DNA of 64,000 bases, taken from contig CAKPYB010000014.1 of the NCBI GenBank assembly GCA_934202525.1, forward strand, positions 1-64,000. The letters run 5' to 3'. The notes beneath the pieces are model-generated. The model searched no databases. It was not told the origin of the DNA and worked only from the letters and a program-made list of their open reading frames with translations. This DNA comes from an uncultured Prevotella sp. (GTDB lineage: Bacteria > Bacteroidota > Bacteroidia > Bacteroidales > Bacteroidaceae). Positions 1 to 8,863 of this stretch are shown here, one piece after another. Both the position numbers and the translations under genes were made by a program. Each line of letters begins with the position of its first letter. Position 1 is the stretch's first letter.

Positions 1-10
1 ATGGCAAAAT

Positions 11-35
11 CCTGGGCAACTTTTTGTTGCTCAGG
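11..35 (+). terminator. Short hairpin at window edge
   Basis: CCTGGGCAAC and GTTGCTCAGG pair across a five-T loop. It could end a gene lying left of the window. No T-run follows the stem, so terminator function is weakly supported. Confidence 0.25.
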
Positions 36-99
36 CACTTATAAATAATGTTAAACTATAGTGTTGCGGAATTAAGGATCTCTATTTAAAAATAAATTA

Positions 100-1152
100 A
101 TGATAGCAGTAAGTGCTCCGAGTAAGCATGGAAAAACGGAGAGTACTCAAATGCTTATCGACTTGTTGTTCCTTGATTTTGTGACAAGGCGAAAGGGATG
201 GAAGGCTGAGATCTTTGATAGAAAGAGCAAGTCTTTTTGCCCTTATACTCTGACGACATCACGTAGCAAGGATATCTTTGTTGTTTTCTCCTATAAGAAT
301 GAAAGAAAGATAGCAATCATAACAAGCGGTGATAATTGGGCAGGATCAGTTGTTGATTGCTATCAGAAACTTGTAGAACCTAAAGACATTAGAAACAGTA
401 CCTGTCCTAAAGTCATTCAAGCATCTTATGAGCTTGTAGTTGGTTGTTGTCATCCGAACAATAATGTCAAAGGAAAGCTTATAGAAATAGCAACATATAG
501 TGGCTATGAAATGATGGAGACAAGTCCTTACTATCAAAACTCATGTGTTACGTCTGTATCATCTAAGACACCTATATTTATTTGGAATTATCTGTTTGCT
601 AAGGATTTGATGGAAATTGTCTTGGAGCGTATTGGAAATGTAGGAAAGACGACTTTAGGTAAAGTTAATTCCTTCTCAGCTCAGTTCACCCCATTGGTGT
701 TTGCTATGATGGAAGATTTTAGAAAAAGTCAAGGAGGTTTTGGCTTTGACATTAGGAAAACCAATCGAAAAGGACGCAAAGAACAAGGGCTGATTTTCTA
801 TGGCAATGATGATTACATCCGAGTGTCTTTGTCCAATGAAAGTTCTGAAGCCATGCGTTCAAGTACATTGGGGCTTGTGTTCGTCTATGATAATGACACG
901 TCGCAAGTCGATTGCTTCCTTGAAGTGGTTTGCGACAATGACAGCAAAAACTTAGGATGGTATAAAAGTTTGGTAGCATCTATTGCTCCTCTTATAGATT
1001 GGAAGCAAGTGAATTGCAAGGATCGTTATTTGATGCAGTTATCCTTCTGTAAGACCGCTGATTGGTTGGAAGCAATCGTTGAAACTCGAAGATTCTTAGA
1101 GGTGCATACCAAGGAATTTAAAGATAACGTATGTGGAGTATTGTATAGATAA
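100..1152 (+). CDS. P-loop protein of unknown function
   Basis: I do not recognise this 350-aa protein. Right at the N-terminus it carries APSKHGKT, which fits the Walker A pattern AxxxxGKT, so nucleotide binding is likely. No signal peptide or membrane helix is visible, so it should be cytoplasmic. A clear Walker B acidic pair is not obvious. In-frame stops at 46-48, 52-54 and 73-75 fix the start at or after base 76, and ATG 100 is the first good start. The gene is AT-rich and ends 18 bases before a large surface-protein gene, so the two are probably co-transcribed. A link between a cytoplasmic P-loop protein and a BspA-like protein is inferred from position only. Confidence 0.7.
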   Translation: MIAVSAPSKHGKTESTQMLIDLLFLDFVTRRKGWKAEIFDRKSKSFCPYTLTTSRSKDIFVVFSYKNERKIAIITSGDNWAGSVVDCYQKLVEPKDIRNSTCPKVIQASYELVVGCCHPNNNVKGKLIEIATYSGYEMMETSPYYQNSCVTSVSSKTPIFIWNYLFAKDLMEIVLERIGNVGKTTLGKVNSFSAQFTPLVFAMMEDFRKSQGGFGFDIRKTNRKGRKEQGLIFYGNDDYIRVSLSNESSEAMRSSTLGLVFVYDNDTSQVDCFLEVVCDNDSKNLGWYKSLVASIAPLIDWKQVNCKDRYLMQLSFCKTADWLEAIVETRRFLEVHTKEFKDNVCGVLYR

Positions 1153-1170
1153 ATACATAAATTTACGAAT

Positions 1171-4100
1171 ATGAAAGAATGTTTATTGAATAAGTATTTA
1201 TTAGTGTTTCTTATAGCTTGGATGTCTATAATGATGTCTAAGGCATCAAGTTGGTATGAAAATATGTATGACAAAGAAACAGATATCATTGCAAAATATG
1301 AAGTTGATGAAAATGCTTCATCAGGTTATAGTGCGACTTTGTTTCAATTTCCAAGTAATATGTTATGGCTTGATTTTCTGAATGACGTAGATGCAATGTA
1401 TATTGATGGTCAATCTGTAGATAAGCGATTTATCTTTTTTGCGTCTAAAGGCGAACATGTTGTGCTTATAAAATTGAAAAGGAATGTCCGCACTTTGAAA
1501 AATTATACATTTTGTCTATTGGATGGAAAGCATCATTCTGGGAGACTAATTGAAGTACGAATTCCGAGTTGTATAACAAATATTGAGCCATACAATTTCA
1601 TAGAATGTCCTTATTTGCAAAGAATATTTTCATATGCAACCCAAGCTCCGATTAAAGAAAAATTACGCAAGGGAACTGATCAGCAGCTACAGATTTATGT
1701 GGATAATTATAAGAATATTTATAGTTATGAATATATCTTTGCAGCAGGGGATGCTTCTAATGCTTTTTTTAAATGCGGTTATAGTGCTCAAAATGCCAAA
1801 CTTTGCATTCCTGAAAATGCAAAAGGTTATGATACTAATGGCTGGGAACAATTAAAGAAATATTACGCAAAGGTTGAGCTAAAATTAGAAATTCCTTCAA
1901 AGTTATCCGTGGAGAGAACTAAAACGATAGTTTCTGATTATGTAAAAAGCCAAAGCGTGGATGAAGGTTCGGATTTCTTTTATAATCTTGGCGACAAAAC
2001 AATTGCTGATGTGAATTTTGACAAAAATTCAATAATTGTTAAAGGTTTGAAAGTTGGAAAAACACAGTTGAAAACGGTGTATTATGGAATAGAGCGTTAT
2101 TGTGATATAACCATTACACCTCTGAAAATGACTTCGATAGAATTGCCGAAGACCATTACGTTAATAACGAATAAACGCCAAACTCTTAAACCAAAAATAA
2201 TACCAGAAGATGCAGATGATAAAGATGGAAAAACTTTTATTTGGAAAAGTGAAGATGAATCAATAGCCACAGTTACACAAGATGGAGTTGTCTCAGGTAT
2301 AGGTTATGGTAAAACACGTGTTACTTGTATGGCTAGTGATGACTCAAATTTAAGTGCTTCATGTGAAGTGGTTAATTCTGCACCAATTACAATTGATTTA
2401 TCAACCAAGACGTTGAATCTCCAAGAAGGTTCTTCTTATGGTGAACAAAAGGTAAATATTTCTGGTAAAGATTTTTCGATATCTGATGTTTTAGTAAAAT
2501 CGTTAAATGAGAATGTTGTAAGTGTAGATGAAAATGGTGTGATAAAAGCTGGCACTCCTGGTATTGCAACGATTAGATACTACATGTCGCAAGATGAAAA
2601 TGTATATGCCGACTGTAAAGTCATTGTTTATGAAGATAACGTAGTGTATGTCGGCGGTCTCTACTATCTCTTGAAAGGGACGACGGATGAAAACAGAGAG
2701 GCTACAGTAACCAGTATCTATGGCGGCAAGAATACTTCGCTTGATGCTAAGAATGTGGCGCAGTATTACTCAGGTACTATCAATATTCCGGAAACTATTA
2801 TCTATGATGGTAATAAATATACGGTACGAAAAGTGGGAAGCTATGCTTTCAACTGCCAGAACGAGTTGCAGAGTATCTATATCCCTCGTACGGTAACAGA
2901 GGTTGAACCTCATGCTGCCATCAAGGCGGAGAAACTGAACCGCGTGAATGTGGCTGATGAGAGCGAGCTCGTGAACATCGGCGAGGAAGCATTCAAATGG
3001 TGTACAGGCTTGAAACGTTTCACTTTTGATGGAACATCCCTGAAGATGAACAGCATAGACAAGGCAGCTTTCAGAGAGTGTACTGCTTTGGAACGCTTTA
3101 CTTGGATGGGCAATACAACGGTAAAGACCATCGGACATAGTGCTTTCTACGATTGCCCGGCTTTGGAGAAGGTGCTGTGGAATGGTAAGAGTGAACTGAA
3201 GACCATTCAGGACTACGCTTTCTTCAAGTGTATCTCGCTCAACAACTTCGAAATGCCGAACACTACGCTGAGTGTGGGTAACTCTTCGTTCCGCTATAAT
3301 GCGAGCCTGACCAATATCCACCTCTCTACCTCGCTCAACTATATCGACGAGTATGCTTATGGTGAGTGTGGATTCAGCCAGATTACGCTTCCTGAGTCGC
3401 TGGCAAACATCCAGGCTGGTGCGTTCATCAATAATGACTTCTTGCAGGAGATAATCTTGCCGGAACGTCTGCAGGGTCTTGGTTCTGCTGCATTCGAAAA
3501 CAACTCGAAGTTGGAGTCGGTGACTTTCCATACAGCTATCGAGACCATGACCATCGGCAACAATGCATTTAACCAGTGCCCTATATTAAATAAGGTATAT
3601 ATCACCAACATGAACAGCTTTGCGCAGACCAACTTCAATAATGCCAAGGCAAACCCTGCCAACACATCGCAGCATATCTACGATGCAAACGGCAAGGAAA
3701 TCATCAATGTGGTGCTGCCTAAGGGCACAAAGTATGTCAACAACAATGCATTCAACGGCTGTGCTTTCATCGAAAGTATCGAAATGCCTGCAACTATGGA
3801 TCATGTAAATGATGATATCTTTGTGGGCTGCTCGGCTTTGAAGGATGTTTATTGTTACGCAGAGGAAGTGCCGGAGTTTATCGGTGTGAACGATCCGACA
3901 AGCATGGATGAAGTGTTCCAGAATGCTACACTCCATGTGCCATTCGGTTCGGAAAGCCTCTATCAGAAGGATACTTCATGGTGGGGTAAGTTTACAAAAC
4001 TCCTGGGTTGCGAGCCAAAGCCGACAGCTGTAGTGGAGAAGATAGACTTGAGTACTCTTACCGTAAATGTAAAGGCTGGGGAGAATTACAACGAACAGAA

Positions 4101-6411
4101 GTTGACTATCTATCCGGCTGAGGCTGCCAATGTGCGCATCAAATATTCTACAGCCGACAGAAAGGTGGCTGACATCGATGAGAATGGTGTAATCAAGGGC
4201 GTTGCTCCGGGTGTAACTACCATTTACTATACAGCGAATGACGGTAATGGCGTGACTTCAGAATGTAAGGTCATCGTCAGAAATCCTGAAGTTGAGTATG
4301 TGGGTGACATCTACTATCTCTTTGATAAGGCGAAGAAAGAAGCTACCGTAACCAGTATCTATGGCGGCAAGAACAAGTCGCTTGATGCAGAGAAGGTGGC
4401 ACAGGTTTATACCGGTACGGTAAGTATTCCGGAGCAGACAACCTTCAATGCCGTGACTTATGCCGTGAAGAAGGTGGGCGGTTATGCATTTACTTGCCAG
4501 AACGAACTGCAGGCGCTGCGTGTGGGTGCTTTCGTAGAGAAGATAGAAGATAATGCTGCTACCAAGGCGATGAACCTGAACCGCGTAACTGTGGCTAATG
4601 CCAGCCAGCTGGTTACTGTCGGCAAGCGTTCTTTCATGGATTGTGCAGGTTTACAGCATGTTCTTTTCGAGGGTACAACCCAATATCTCGATGTCATTGA
4701 TACGGCAGCATTCAAGAACTGTGCTAAACTGGAGGATGTCATTTGGGAAGGAAAGAGTACGCTGCGACTCATCGGTGACTCTGCTTTCTATTGTGACAGC
4801 AAGTTGGAGACCGTGAAGTGGAATGATAAGTGCGACCTGAAGATTATCGACAACTACGCTTTCTACAAGTGTAGCTCGCTCAATCACTTCATCATGCCGA
4901 ATTCTACTTTGAGCGTGGGCAAGTATGCTTTCCGCTATGATGCAGGTTTGACAGATATCCAGCTCTCAACATCTCTGAGCATTATCTATGATTATGCTTT
5001 CGGTGAGTGTGGATTCAGTCAGCTCATATTGCCAGAGTCTCTGAAGTCGATGCAGGCAGGTGCGTTCATCAATAATAGTAATCTTGCTGATATTACGATT
5101 CCAAAGAAGACGGAAGGTATTGGCGCAGGTGCGTTTGAAAACTGTTCTGCTTTGGAGAGTGTGACATTCAAGACACATGAAACCAAGCTGACTGTGGATA
5201 AGAATGCATTTAACCATTGCGCTGTTTTGAGCAAGGTGAACATAGATTATCTGGATGATTGGGCTCACATCAACTTCCAGAATGCTGCGGCAAATCCGGC
5301 AAGTACGGCTCATCGCCTCTACTTGAATGGTGAGGAGTTGATAGATGTAGAATTGCCTGTTGGCACAAAGTATATTGGTAACAATGTATTCAACGGCTGT
5401 TCTGACATCAGAACTTTGAAGATTCCTGCAACCGTAGAGCATGTGAATGACAACATCATCGCAGGCTGCTCTTCTCTTACAGATGTCTATTGCTATGCAA
5501 CGAAGGTTCCTTCATTCATCGGTACGGAAGATCCGTCTAGTATGAACGATGTGTTCCGCAAGGCAACACTTCATGTTATCTATGGCAATGAAGAGGCTTA
5601 CAAGGCTGATGCATGGTGGAAACGATTCTACAAGATAGAAGGATGTAATGCGCCAAGTGATGCGGACAAGAAGGTGACAAGCATCACAATCAGTCAGACA
5701 GAAGCTACGCTTAAGCCAAATGATACGATGCAGTTGGAGGCAACGGTTTATCCAACGGATGCAGCTAACAAGAAGATTCTTTGGACAAGTAGTAATGAAG
5801 ATGTGGTTATCGTGACAGATGAAGGCTTCGTCCTGGCGGTAGCAGAAGGTGAGGCTGATGTTACGGTTGCTTCGGCTGAAAACAGCGAAATCAAGGCGGT
5901 TTGCCATATCAAGGTTGAGAATGAAAAGGAACCTGAAGTTCCTATTGTGCAGATCAAGTTTGAGGAATCTCCTGTGACAATCGCCTTGGGAGAAACCAAG
6001 AAACTGAATGTAATCTTCAATCCTGTGAATGCAACCAATAAGGAACTTGACTGGTTATCAGCCAAGACTTCGGTTGTAGAAGTTGATAAGGAAGGTAATA
6101 TCCTGGGTATCAGTGAGGGTAAGGCTGTCGTCTCAGCCAAGACCAAGGATGGTTCTAATCTGACGATTAACTGTGTGGTAACAGTTATTCCTTCTACAGG
6201 CATCAGCAACATCACAATGGGTGAAGTGAAACTGATTGTCAACAACCGACATCTGAAGGTTGAGGGACTTGCTGATCACGAGGTAATCCAGGTTGTGAAT
6301 TCTATCGGCTTCACTGTATATCGTGGAACTGATCATGAGATAGACCTCAAGGCTGCTGGTGTCTATATTATAAAGGTGAAAGGAAAAACGCTGAAGTTTA
6401 GCGTGAAGTAA
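1171..6411 (+). CDS. Giant BspA-like leucine-rich surface protein with Ig-like (Big_2) domains
   Basis: This 1746-aa protein starts with a signal peptide (hydrophobic core about residues 9-22). A Big_2-like Ig domain lies near residues 320-400. Two copies of an [Ig-like + LRR_5] module follow, at about residues 406-950 and 953-1500. Each has many BspA-type repeats of the form 'YAF..C..L..I.LP..L..I'. Two more Big_2 domains lie at about 1502-1590 and 1590-1672. The last 70 residues resemble a type IX secretion sorting tail (VYIIKVKGKTLKFSVK end). BspA-type proteins act in adhesion and host or bacterial binding. Secretion to the cell surface is inferred. Base composition shifts from AT-rich to more GC-rich near base 2640, inside the gene, suggesting a domain swap. 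A strong hairpin terminator follows. Confidence 0.85.
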   Translation: MKECLLNKYLLVFLIAWMSIMMSKASSWYENMYDKETDIIAKYEVDENASSGYSATLFQFPSNMLWLDFLNDVDAMYIDGQSVDKRFIFFASKGEHVVLIKLKRNVRTLKNYTFCLLDGKHHSGRLIEVRIPSCITNIEPYNFIECPYLQRIFSYATQAPIKEKLRKGTDQQLQIYVDNYKNIYSYEYIFAAGDASNAFFKCGYSAQNAKLCIPENAKGYDTNGWEQLKKYYAKVELKLEIPSKLSVERTKTIVSDYVKSQSVDEGSDFFYNLGDKTIADVNFDKNSIIVKGLKVGKTQLKTVYYGIERYCDITITPLKMTSIELPKTITLITNKRQTLKPKIIPEDADDKDGKTFIWKSEDESIATVTQDGVVSGIGYGKTRVTCMASDDSNLSASCEVVNSAPITIDLSTKTLNLQEGSSYGEQKVNISGKDFSISDVLVKSLNENVVSVDENGVIKAGTPGIATIRYYMSQDENVYADCKVIVYEDNVVYVGGLYYLLKGTTDENREATVTSIYGGKNTSLDAKNVAQYYSGTINIPETIIYDGNKYTVRKVGSYAFNCQNELQSIYIPRTVTEVEPHAAIKAEKLNRVNVADESELVNIGEEAFKWCTGLKRFTFDGTSLKMNSIDKAAFRECTALERFTWMGNTTVKTIGHSAFYDCPALEKVLWNGKSELKTIQDYAFFKCISLNNFEMPNTTLSVGNSSFRYNASLTNIHLSTSLNYIDEYAYGECGFSQITLPESLANIQAGAFINNDFLQEIILPERLQGLGSAAFENNSKLESVTFHTAIETMTIGNNAFNQCPILNKVYITNMNSFAQTNFNNAKANPANTSQHIYDANGKEIINVVLPKGTKYVNNNAFNGCAFIESIEMPATMDHVNDDIFVGCSALKDVYCYAEEVPEFIGVNDPTSMDEVFQNATLHVPFGSESLYQKDTSWWGKFTKLLGCEPKPTAVVEKIDLSTLTVNVKAGENYNEQKLTIYPAEAANVRIKYSTADRKVADIDENGVIKGVAPGVTTIYYTANDGNGVTSECKVIVRNPEVEYVGDIYYLFDKAKKEATVTSIYGGKNKSLDAEKVAQVYTGTVSIPEQTTFNAVTYAVKKVGGYAFTCQNELQALRVGAFVEKIEDNAATKAMNLNRVTVANASQLVTVGKRSFMDCAGLQHVLFEGTTQYLDVIDTAAFKNCAKLEDVIWEGKSTLRLIGDSAFYCDSKLETVKWNDKCDLKIIDNYAFYKCSSLNHFIMPNSTLSVGKYAFRYDAGLTDIQLSTSLSIIYDYAFGECGFSQLILPESLKSMQAGAFINNSNLADITIPKKTEGIGAGAFENCSALESVTFKTHETKLTVDKNAFNHCAVLSKVNIDYLDDWAHINFQNAAANPASTAHRLYLNGEELIDVELPVGTKYIGNNVFNGCSDIRTLKIPATVEHVNDNIIAGCSSLTDVYCYATKVPSFIGTEDPSSMNDVFRKATLHVIYGNEEAYKADAWWKRFYKIEGCNAPSDADKKVTSITISQTEATLKPNDTMQLEATVYPTDAANKKILWTSSNEDVVIVTDEGFVLAVAEGEADVTVASAENSEIKAVCHIKVENEKEPEVPIVQIKFEESPVTIALGETKKLNVIFNPVNATNKELDWLSAKTSVVEVDKEGNILGISEGKAVVSAKTKDGSNLTINCVVTVIPSTGISNITMGEVKLIVNNRHLKVEGLADHEVIQVVNSIGFTVYRGTDHEIDLKAAGVYIIKVKGKTLKFSVK
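2385..5650 (+). repeat. Long in-gene tandem duplication (two ~1.6-kb modules)
   Basis: Bases about 2385-4010 and 4030-5650 encode the same module order: Ig-like domain, a 'YYL...EATVTSIYGGKN' linker, then the LRR block ending in WW(G/K)(K/R)F. Landmarks recur in phase, for example ATVTSIYGGKN near 2704 and 4336, and CQNELQ near 2857 and 4495. The copies have diverged at many codons, so this is an old duplication or one refreshed by gene conversion. Confidence 0.85.
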
Positions 6412-6416
6412 GATGT

Positions 6417-6451
6417 AAAAAGCACGAAAGCGAAAGTTTTCGTGCTTTTTT
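6417..6451 (+). terminator. Rho-independent terminator after the BspA-like gene
   Basis: A 9-bp stem (AGCACGAAA with TTTCGTGCT) is extended by an A-run/T-run pair and ends in six T. It starts 6 bases after the stop codon. Confidence 0.85.
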
Positions 6452-6471
6452 GTTATTTATTGTTCTTTTCT

Positions 6472-6502
6472 TTTGCGGTCTCGGAAAAAATGACTACTTT
6501 TG
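6472..6502 (+). promoter_or_regulatory. Bacteroidetes-type promoter for the kinase gene
   Basis: TTTG at 6472-6475 and TACTTTTG at 6495-6502 are 19 bases apart, the classic -33/-7 arrangement. The ATG of the kinase gene lies about 50 bases downstream. Confidence 0.75.
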
Positions 6503-6554
6503 TCTTTTGATAAAAGTAAGTATAGCTAAAGACAAACGGTAAGTTCTACACAAT

Positions 6555-8231
6555 ATGTTGGATTCATCTGATTTTATGCCATTGGGAAAGGCGGAGGAAT
6601 GGAGCTTGGATACGGCGACATGTCATCTTTCGAGATGTGTGGTCGAGGGGAAGTCTTTGCTCAAGAAAAGCCTGCATTCCCAATTTCTGATGGATGAAAA
6701 ACTACGTACTTGCTTGCGAAAAGAATATGAGACAGGAAAACTTTTGTCGGCTGAAACTCCTTACGTGGTACGCTATTATCAGTTGATAGATACACAGGAG
6801 GAATGTGCTATCTTGATGGACTTTGTGGATGGCTTGACCTTGGATGCCTTTATCCTAGCCCAACCCCTTTATTTCTCTGATGAGGCTCGACTCGATGCTT
6901 TCATGCGCCAACTATTGGATGCATTGAAAGTCATCCATCATGCTCAGGTGGTACACTTGGACATCAAGCCAACCAACTTGTTGCTGACTTCCGTGAACAG
7001 CGACTTGAGAATCATCGACTTTGGGCTCAGCTATATTTCTACTTATCCACATACTTCTGGCTTGACCGTGAACTTCGCTGCCCCAGAGCAGACGGATGAA
7101 ACGGGAGAGGTGGATTGTCGTACAGACATCTATGCGGTAGGCAAAATCTTGGAATACATTCAAAACAACCAAGGTGATAATGTAAAGACGAATGCTGATA
7201 GCTTGGATGGGCAAAAAGAAGAAGCACATCGTCATTTGCCGAAGAAATGGCAATTCGTCATGGAAAAGTGCTTAATGCCAAGAAAAGAAGACAGATGGCA
7301 AAACATCGAAGCGATTCTTTCTTTTGGGGACAATGAAAATCAGATCGCGGAAGAGAGACTTCTGCGGAAGGGCTTGTTGAGAAAAACAATATTTGCCGCG
7401 GTCGTAGCACTTTTGGTTGTCGTAGGCATCTCTGCTTGGTGTGTTTCACGAAAGCGTGAGGTGACATTCGCTGATGAATATGGTAATCTCTATCAGGTGA
7501 AGTCGGAGGATAGTTTGACTTGCCGTTTGATGGGAAGAGGCGATACTTGTACCAATGTTAATCTCTATATCGAACCCCATATCTCGTATGGTGGGAAACG
7601 GTATCGAGTGGTGGAAATCGCCGACTATGCTTTCTTGGGTGATCAGAGGTTGCAGACGCTTTGCTTGCCTCATACTCTGCGGCGGATTGGCAGTCGGGCT
7701 TTTAGGGAATGCAAACAACTGCTAGTGGCAGATATCCCTGATGAAGTGACGAATATGGATAATATGGCTTTCTGGGGATGCTCAAAGTTGTCGGAAGTTC
7801 GTGTCTCTAAGGGTTTGACGAGAATTCCATCTTCTTGTTTTAGCAAGACGGGCTTGATGAAAGTTATTGTTCCTGAGGGTGTTCGTTCGATAGGGTATGA
7901 TGCCTTTGGTGTTTGTGAACAATTGAAAAGTGTTACCTTGCCGCAATCTTTGAAATCCATCGAGCGTGGTGTCTTCTGGCGATGCTCTTCTTTGGATAGT
8001 ATCCGTATTCCTAAAAATGTGCATGAAATTGGACAGTTCTGCTTGATGGAATGTAACTCTTTAAAAGATGTGTATGATGAAGCGCAAGAACCGCAAAGAG
8101 TGGTGAAACTGTTCGGTAAGGCAACGGCAAGCCATGTGACCTTGCATGTTCCAGCGATGTCGGTAGAGGCTTATAAAAAAGCCGAATGTTGGAGCGAGGT
8201 GAAATGTATCGTTCCAACACCCGGCAAATAA
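6555..8231 (+). CDS. Membrane Ser/Thr protein kinase with BspA-like LRR ectodomain
   Basis: This 558-aa fusion has three parts. Residues 1-270 are a Hanks-type kinase with the catalytic loop HLDIKPTN (Asp136), DFGLS (Asp155) and APEQ. A lysine in LLKKSL and a glutamate in KEYETGK probably serve as the VAIK lysine and helix-C glutamate. The glycine-rich loop is not recognisable. Residues about 278-299 are one transmembrane helix. Residues about 340-535 are BspA-type LRR_5 repeats that should lie outside the inner membrane. Phosphorylation of cytoplasmic partners in response to something bound by the LRR domain is inferred. The gene has its own promoter and sits next to a giant BspA-like gene. 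Confidence 0.85.
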   Translation: MLDSSDFMPLGKAEEWSLDTATCHLSRCVVEGKSLLKKSLHSQFLMDEKLRTCLRKEYETGKLLSAETPYVVRYYQLIDTQEECAILMDFVDGLTLDAFILAQPLYFSDEARLDAFMRQLLDALKVIHHAQVVHLDIKPTNLLLTSVNSDLRIIDFGLSYISTYPHTSGLTVNFAAPEQTDETGEVDCRTDIYAVGKILEYIQNNQGDNVKTNADSLDGQKEEAHRHLPKKWQFVMEKCLMPRKEDRWQNIEAILSFGDNENQIAEERLLRKGLLRKTIFAAVVALLVVVGISAWCVSRKREVTFADEYGNLYQVKSEDSLTCRLMGRGDTCTNVNLYIEPHISYGGKRYRVVEIADYAFLGDQRLQTLCLPHTLRRIGSRAFRECKQLLVADIPDEVTNMDNMAFWGCSKLSEVRVSKGLTRIPSSCFSKTGLMKVIVPEGVRSIGYDAFGVCEQLKSVTLPQSLKSIERGVFWRCSSLDSIRIPKNVHEIGQFCLMECNSLKDVYDEAQEPQRVVKLFGKATASHVTLHVPAMSVEAYKKAECWSEVKCIVPTPGK

Positions 8232-8249
8232 AAGGCATGAGCCTTGTGG

Positions 8250-8855
8250 TTATGATTCCTCAGAGGAATAGGCATTCTTGTCTTCCGGAATGTCTGTAAT
8301 GAATGACCAACGCACGCCTCCTTGCTTGCCACAAATATAGTCGCATGGTATCATACCCTTGCGGATGAGATGCGTCATGATAAGTGGCTCACATTCCATG
8401 AACTGGTCACAGTGGAAAAAGTCACCAGCCTGTAGTTTGCTGTTTTGGGATTCCAAAACCTTGAACTTGTTGCAGCCTTGGTATTCTATCAAGACAACAC
8501 GGTTGGGTTGCCAGGTGAGCAGTATCTTCTCTCCCTCCTCAAGTGAATAGCTCCTGAGTTTCTTGTTGACAAAGAACTGGCTTGTAGGAATGTCAGCTTT
8601 GTCTTTGATAAAACTTTCCCAATTGTTGTAGCCAACCATGCGTGATAGTAGGTCGAGCGAATGGAGGCTGAAGTTGTTGTTGGTGTGGGTGTATCCCCAA
8701 ATTCGTTTGAGCGTACTGACGGAAATGGTTTCGCCCGTGAACTCCTTGAGTTGTTCGTATAAGAACATGAAGTCACGTGGTGCTTGCATGGTCTTGCCTG
8801 CAACCTTCTCCACAAAGCTGATGAGTCGCTTGATGTCTTCTTGCTTTTGTTCCAT
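8250..8855 (-). CDS. Hypothetical protein with HTH-like N-terminus
   Basis: This 201-aa cytoplasmic protein is not one I can name. Residues about 40-60 contain ISVSTLKRIWGY, which looks like the recognition-helix segment of a helix-turn-helix, followed by SLDLLSRMVGYNNWESF. The C-terminal half is rich in beta strand and has no visible catalytic motif. It converges with the kinase-LRR gene (19 bases between stops) and ends the murF side with an 8-base gap from murF. A DNA-binding role is plausible but unproven. Confidence 0.6.
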   Translation of the reverse strand: MEQKQEDIKRLISFVEKVAGKTMQAPRDFMFLYEQLKEFTGETISVSTLKRIWGYTHTNNNFSLHSLDLLSRMVGYNNWESFIKDKADIPTSQFFVNKKLRSYSLEEGEKILLTWQPNRVVLIEYQGCNKFKVLESQNSKLQAGDFFHCDQFMECEPLIMTHLIRKGMIPCDYICGKQGGVRWSFITDIPEDKNAYSSEES

Positions 8856-8863
8856 GTGATGTC

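Noticed and set aside
2770..3531. 253-codon minus-strand open frame inside the BspA-like gene
   Set aside because: Antisense to a clear repeat protein; similar frames occur in the second module, as expected from the duplication.
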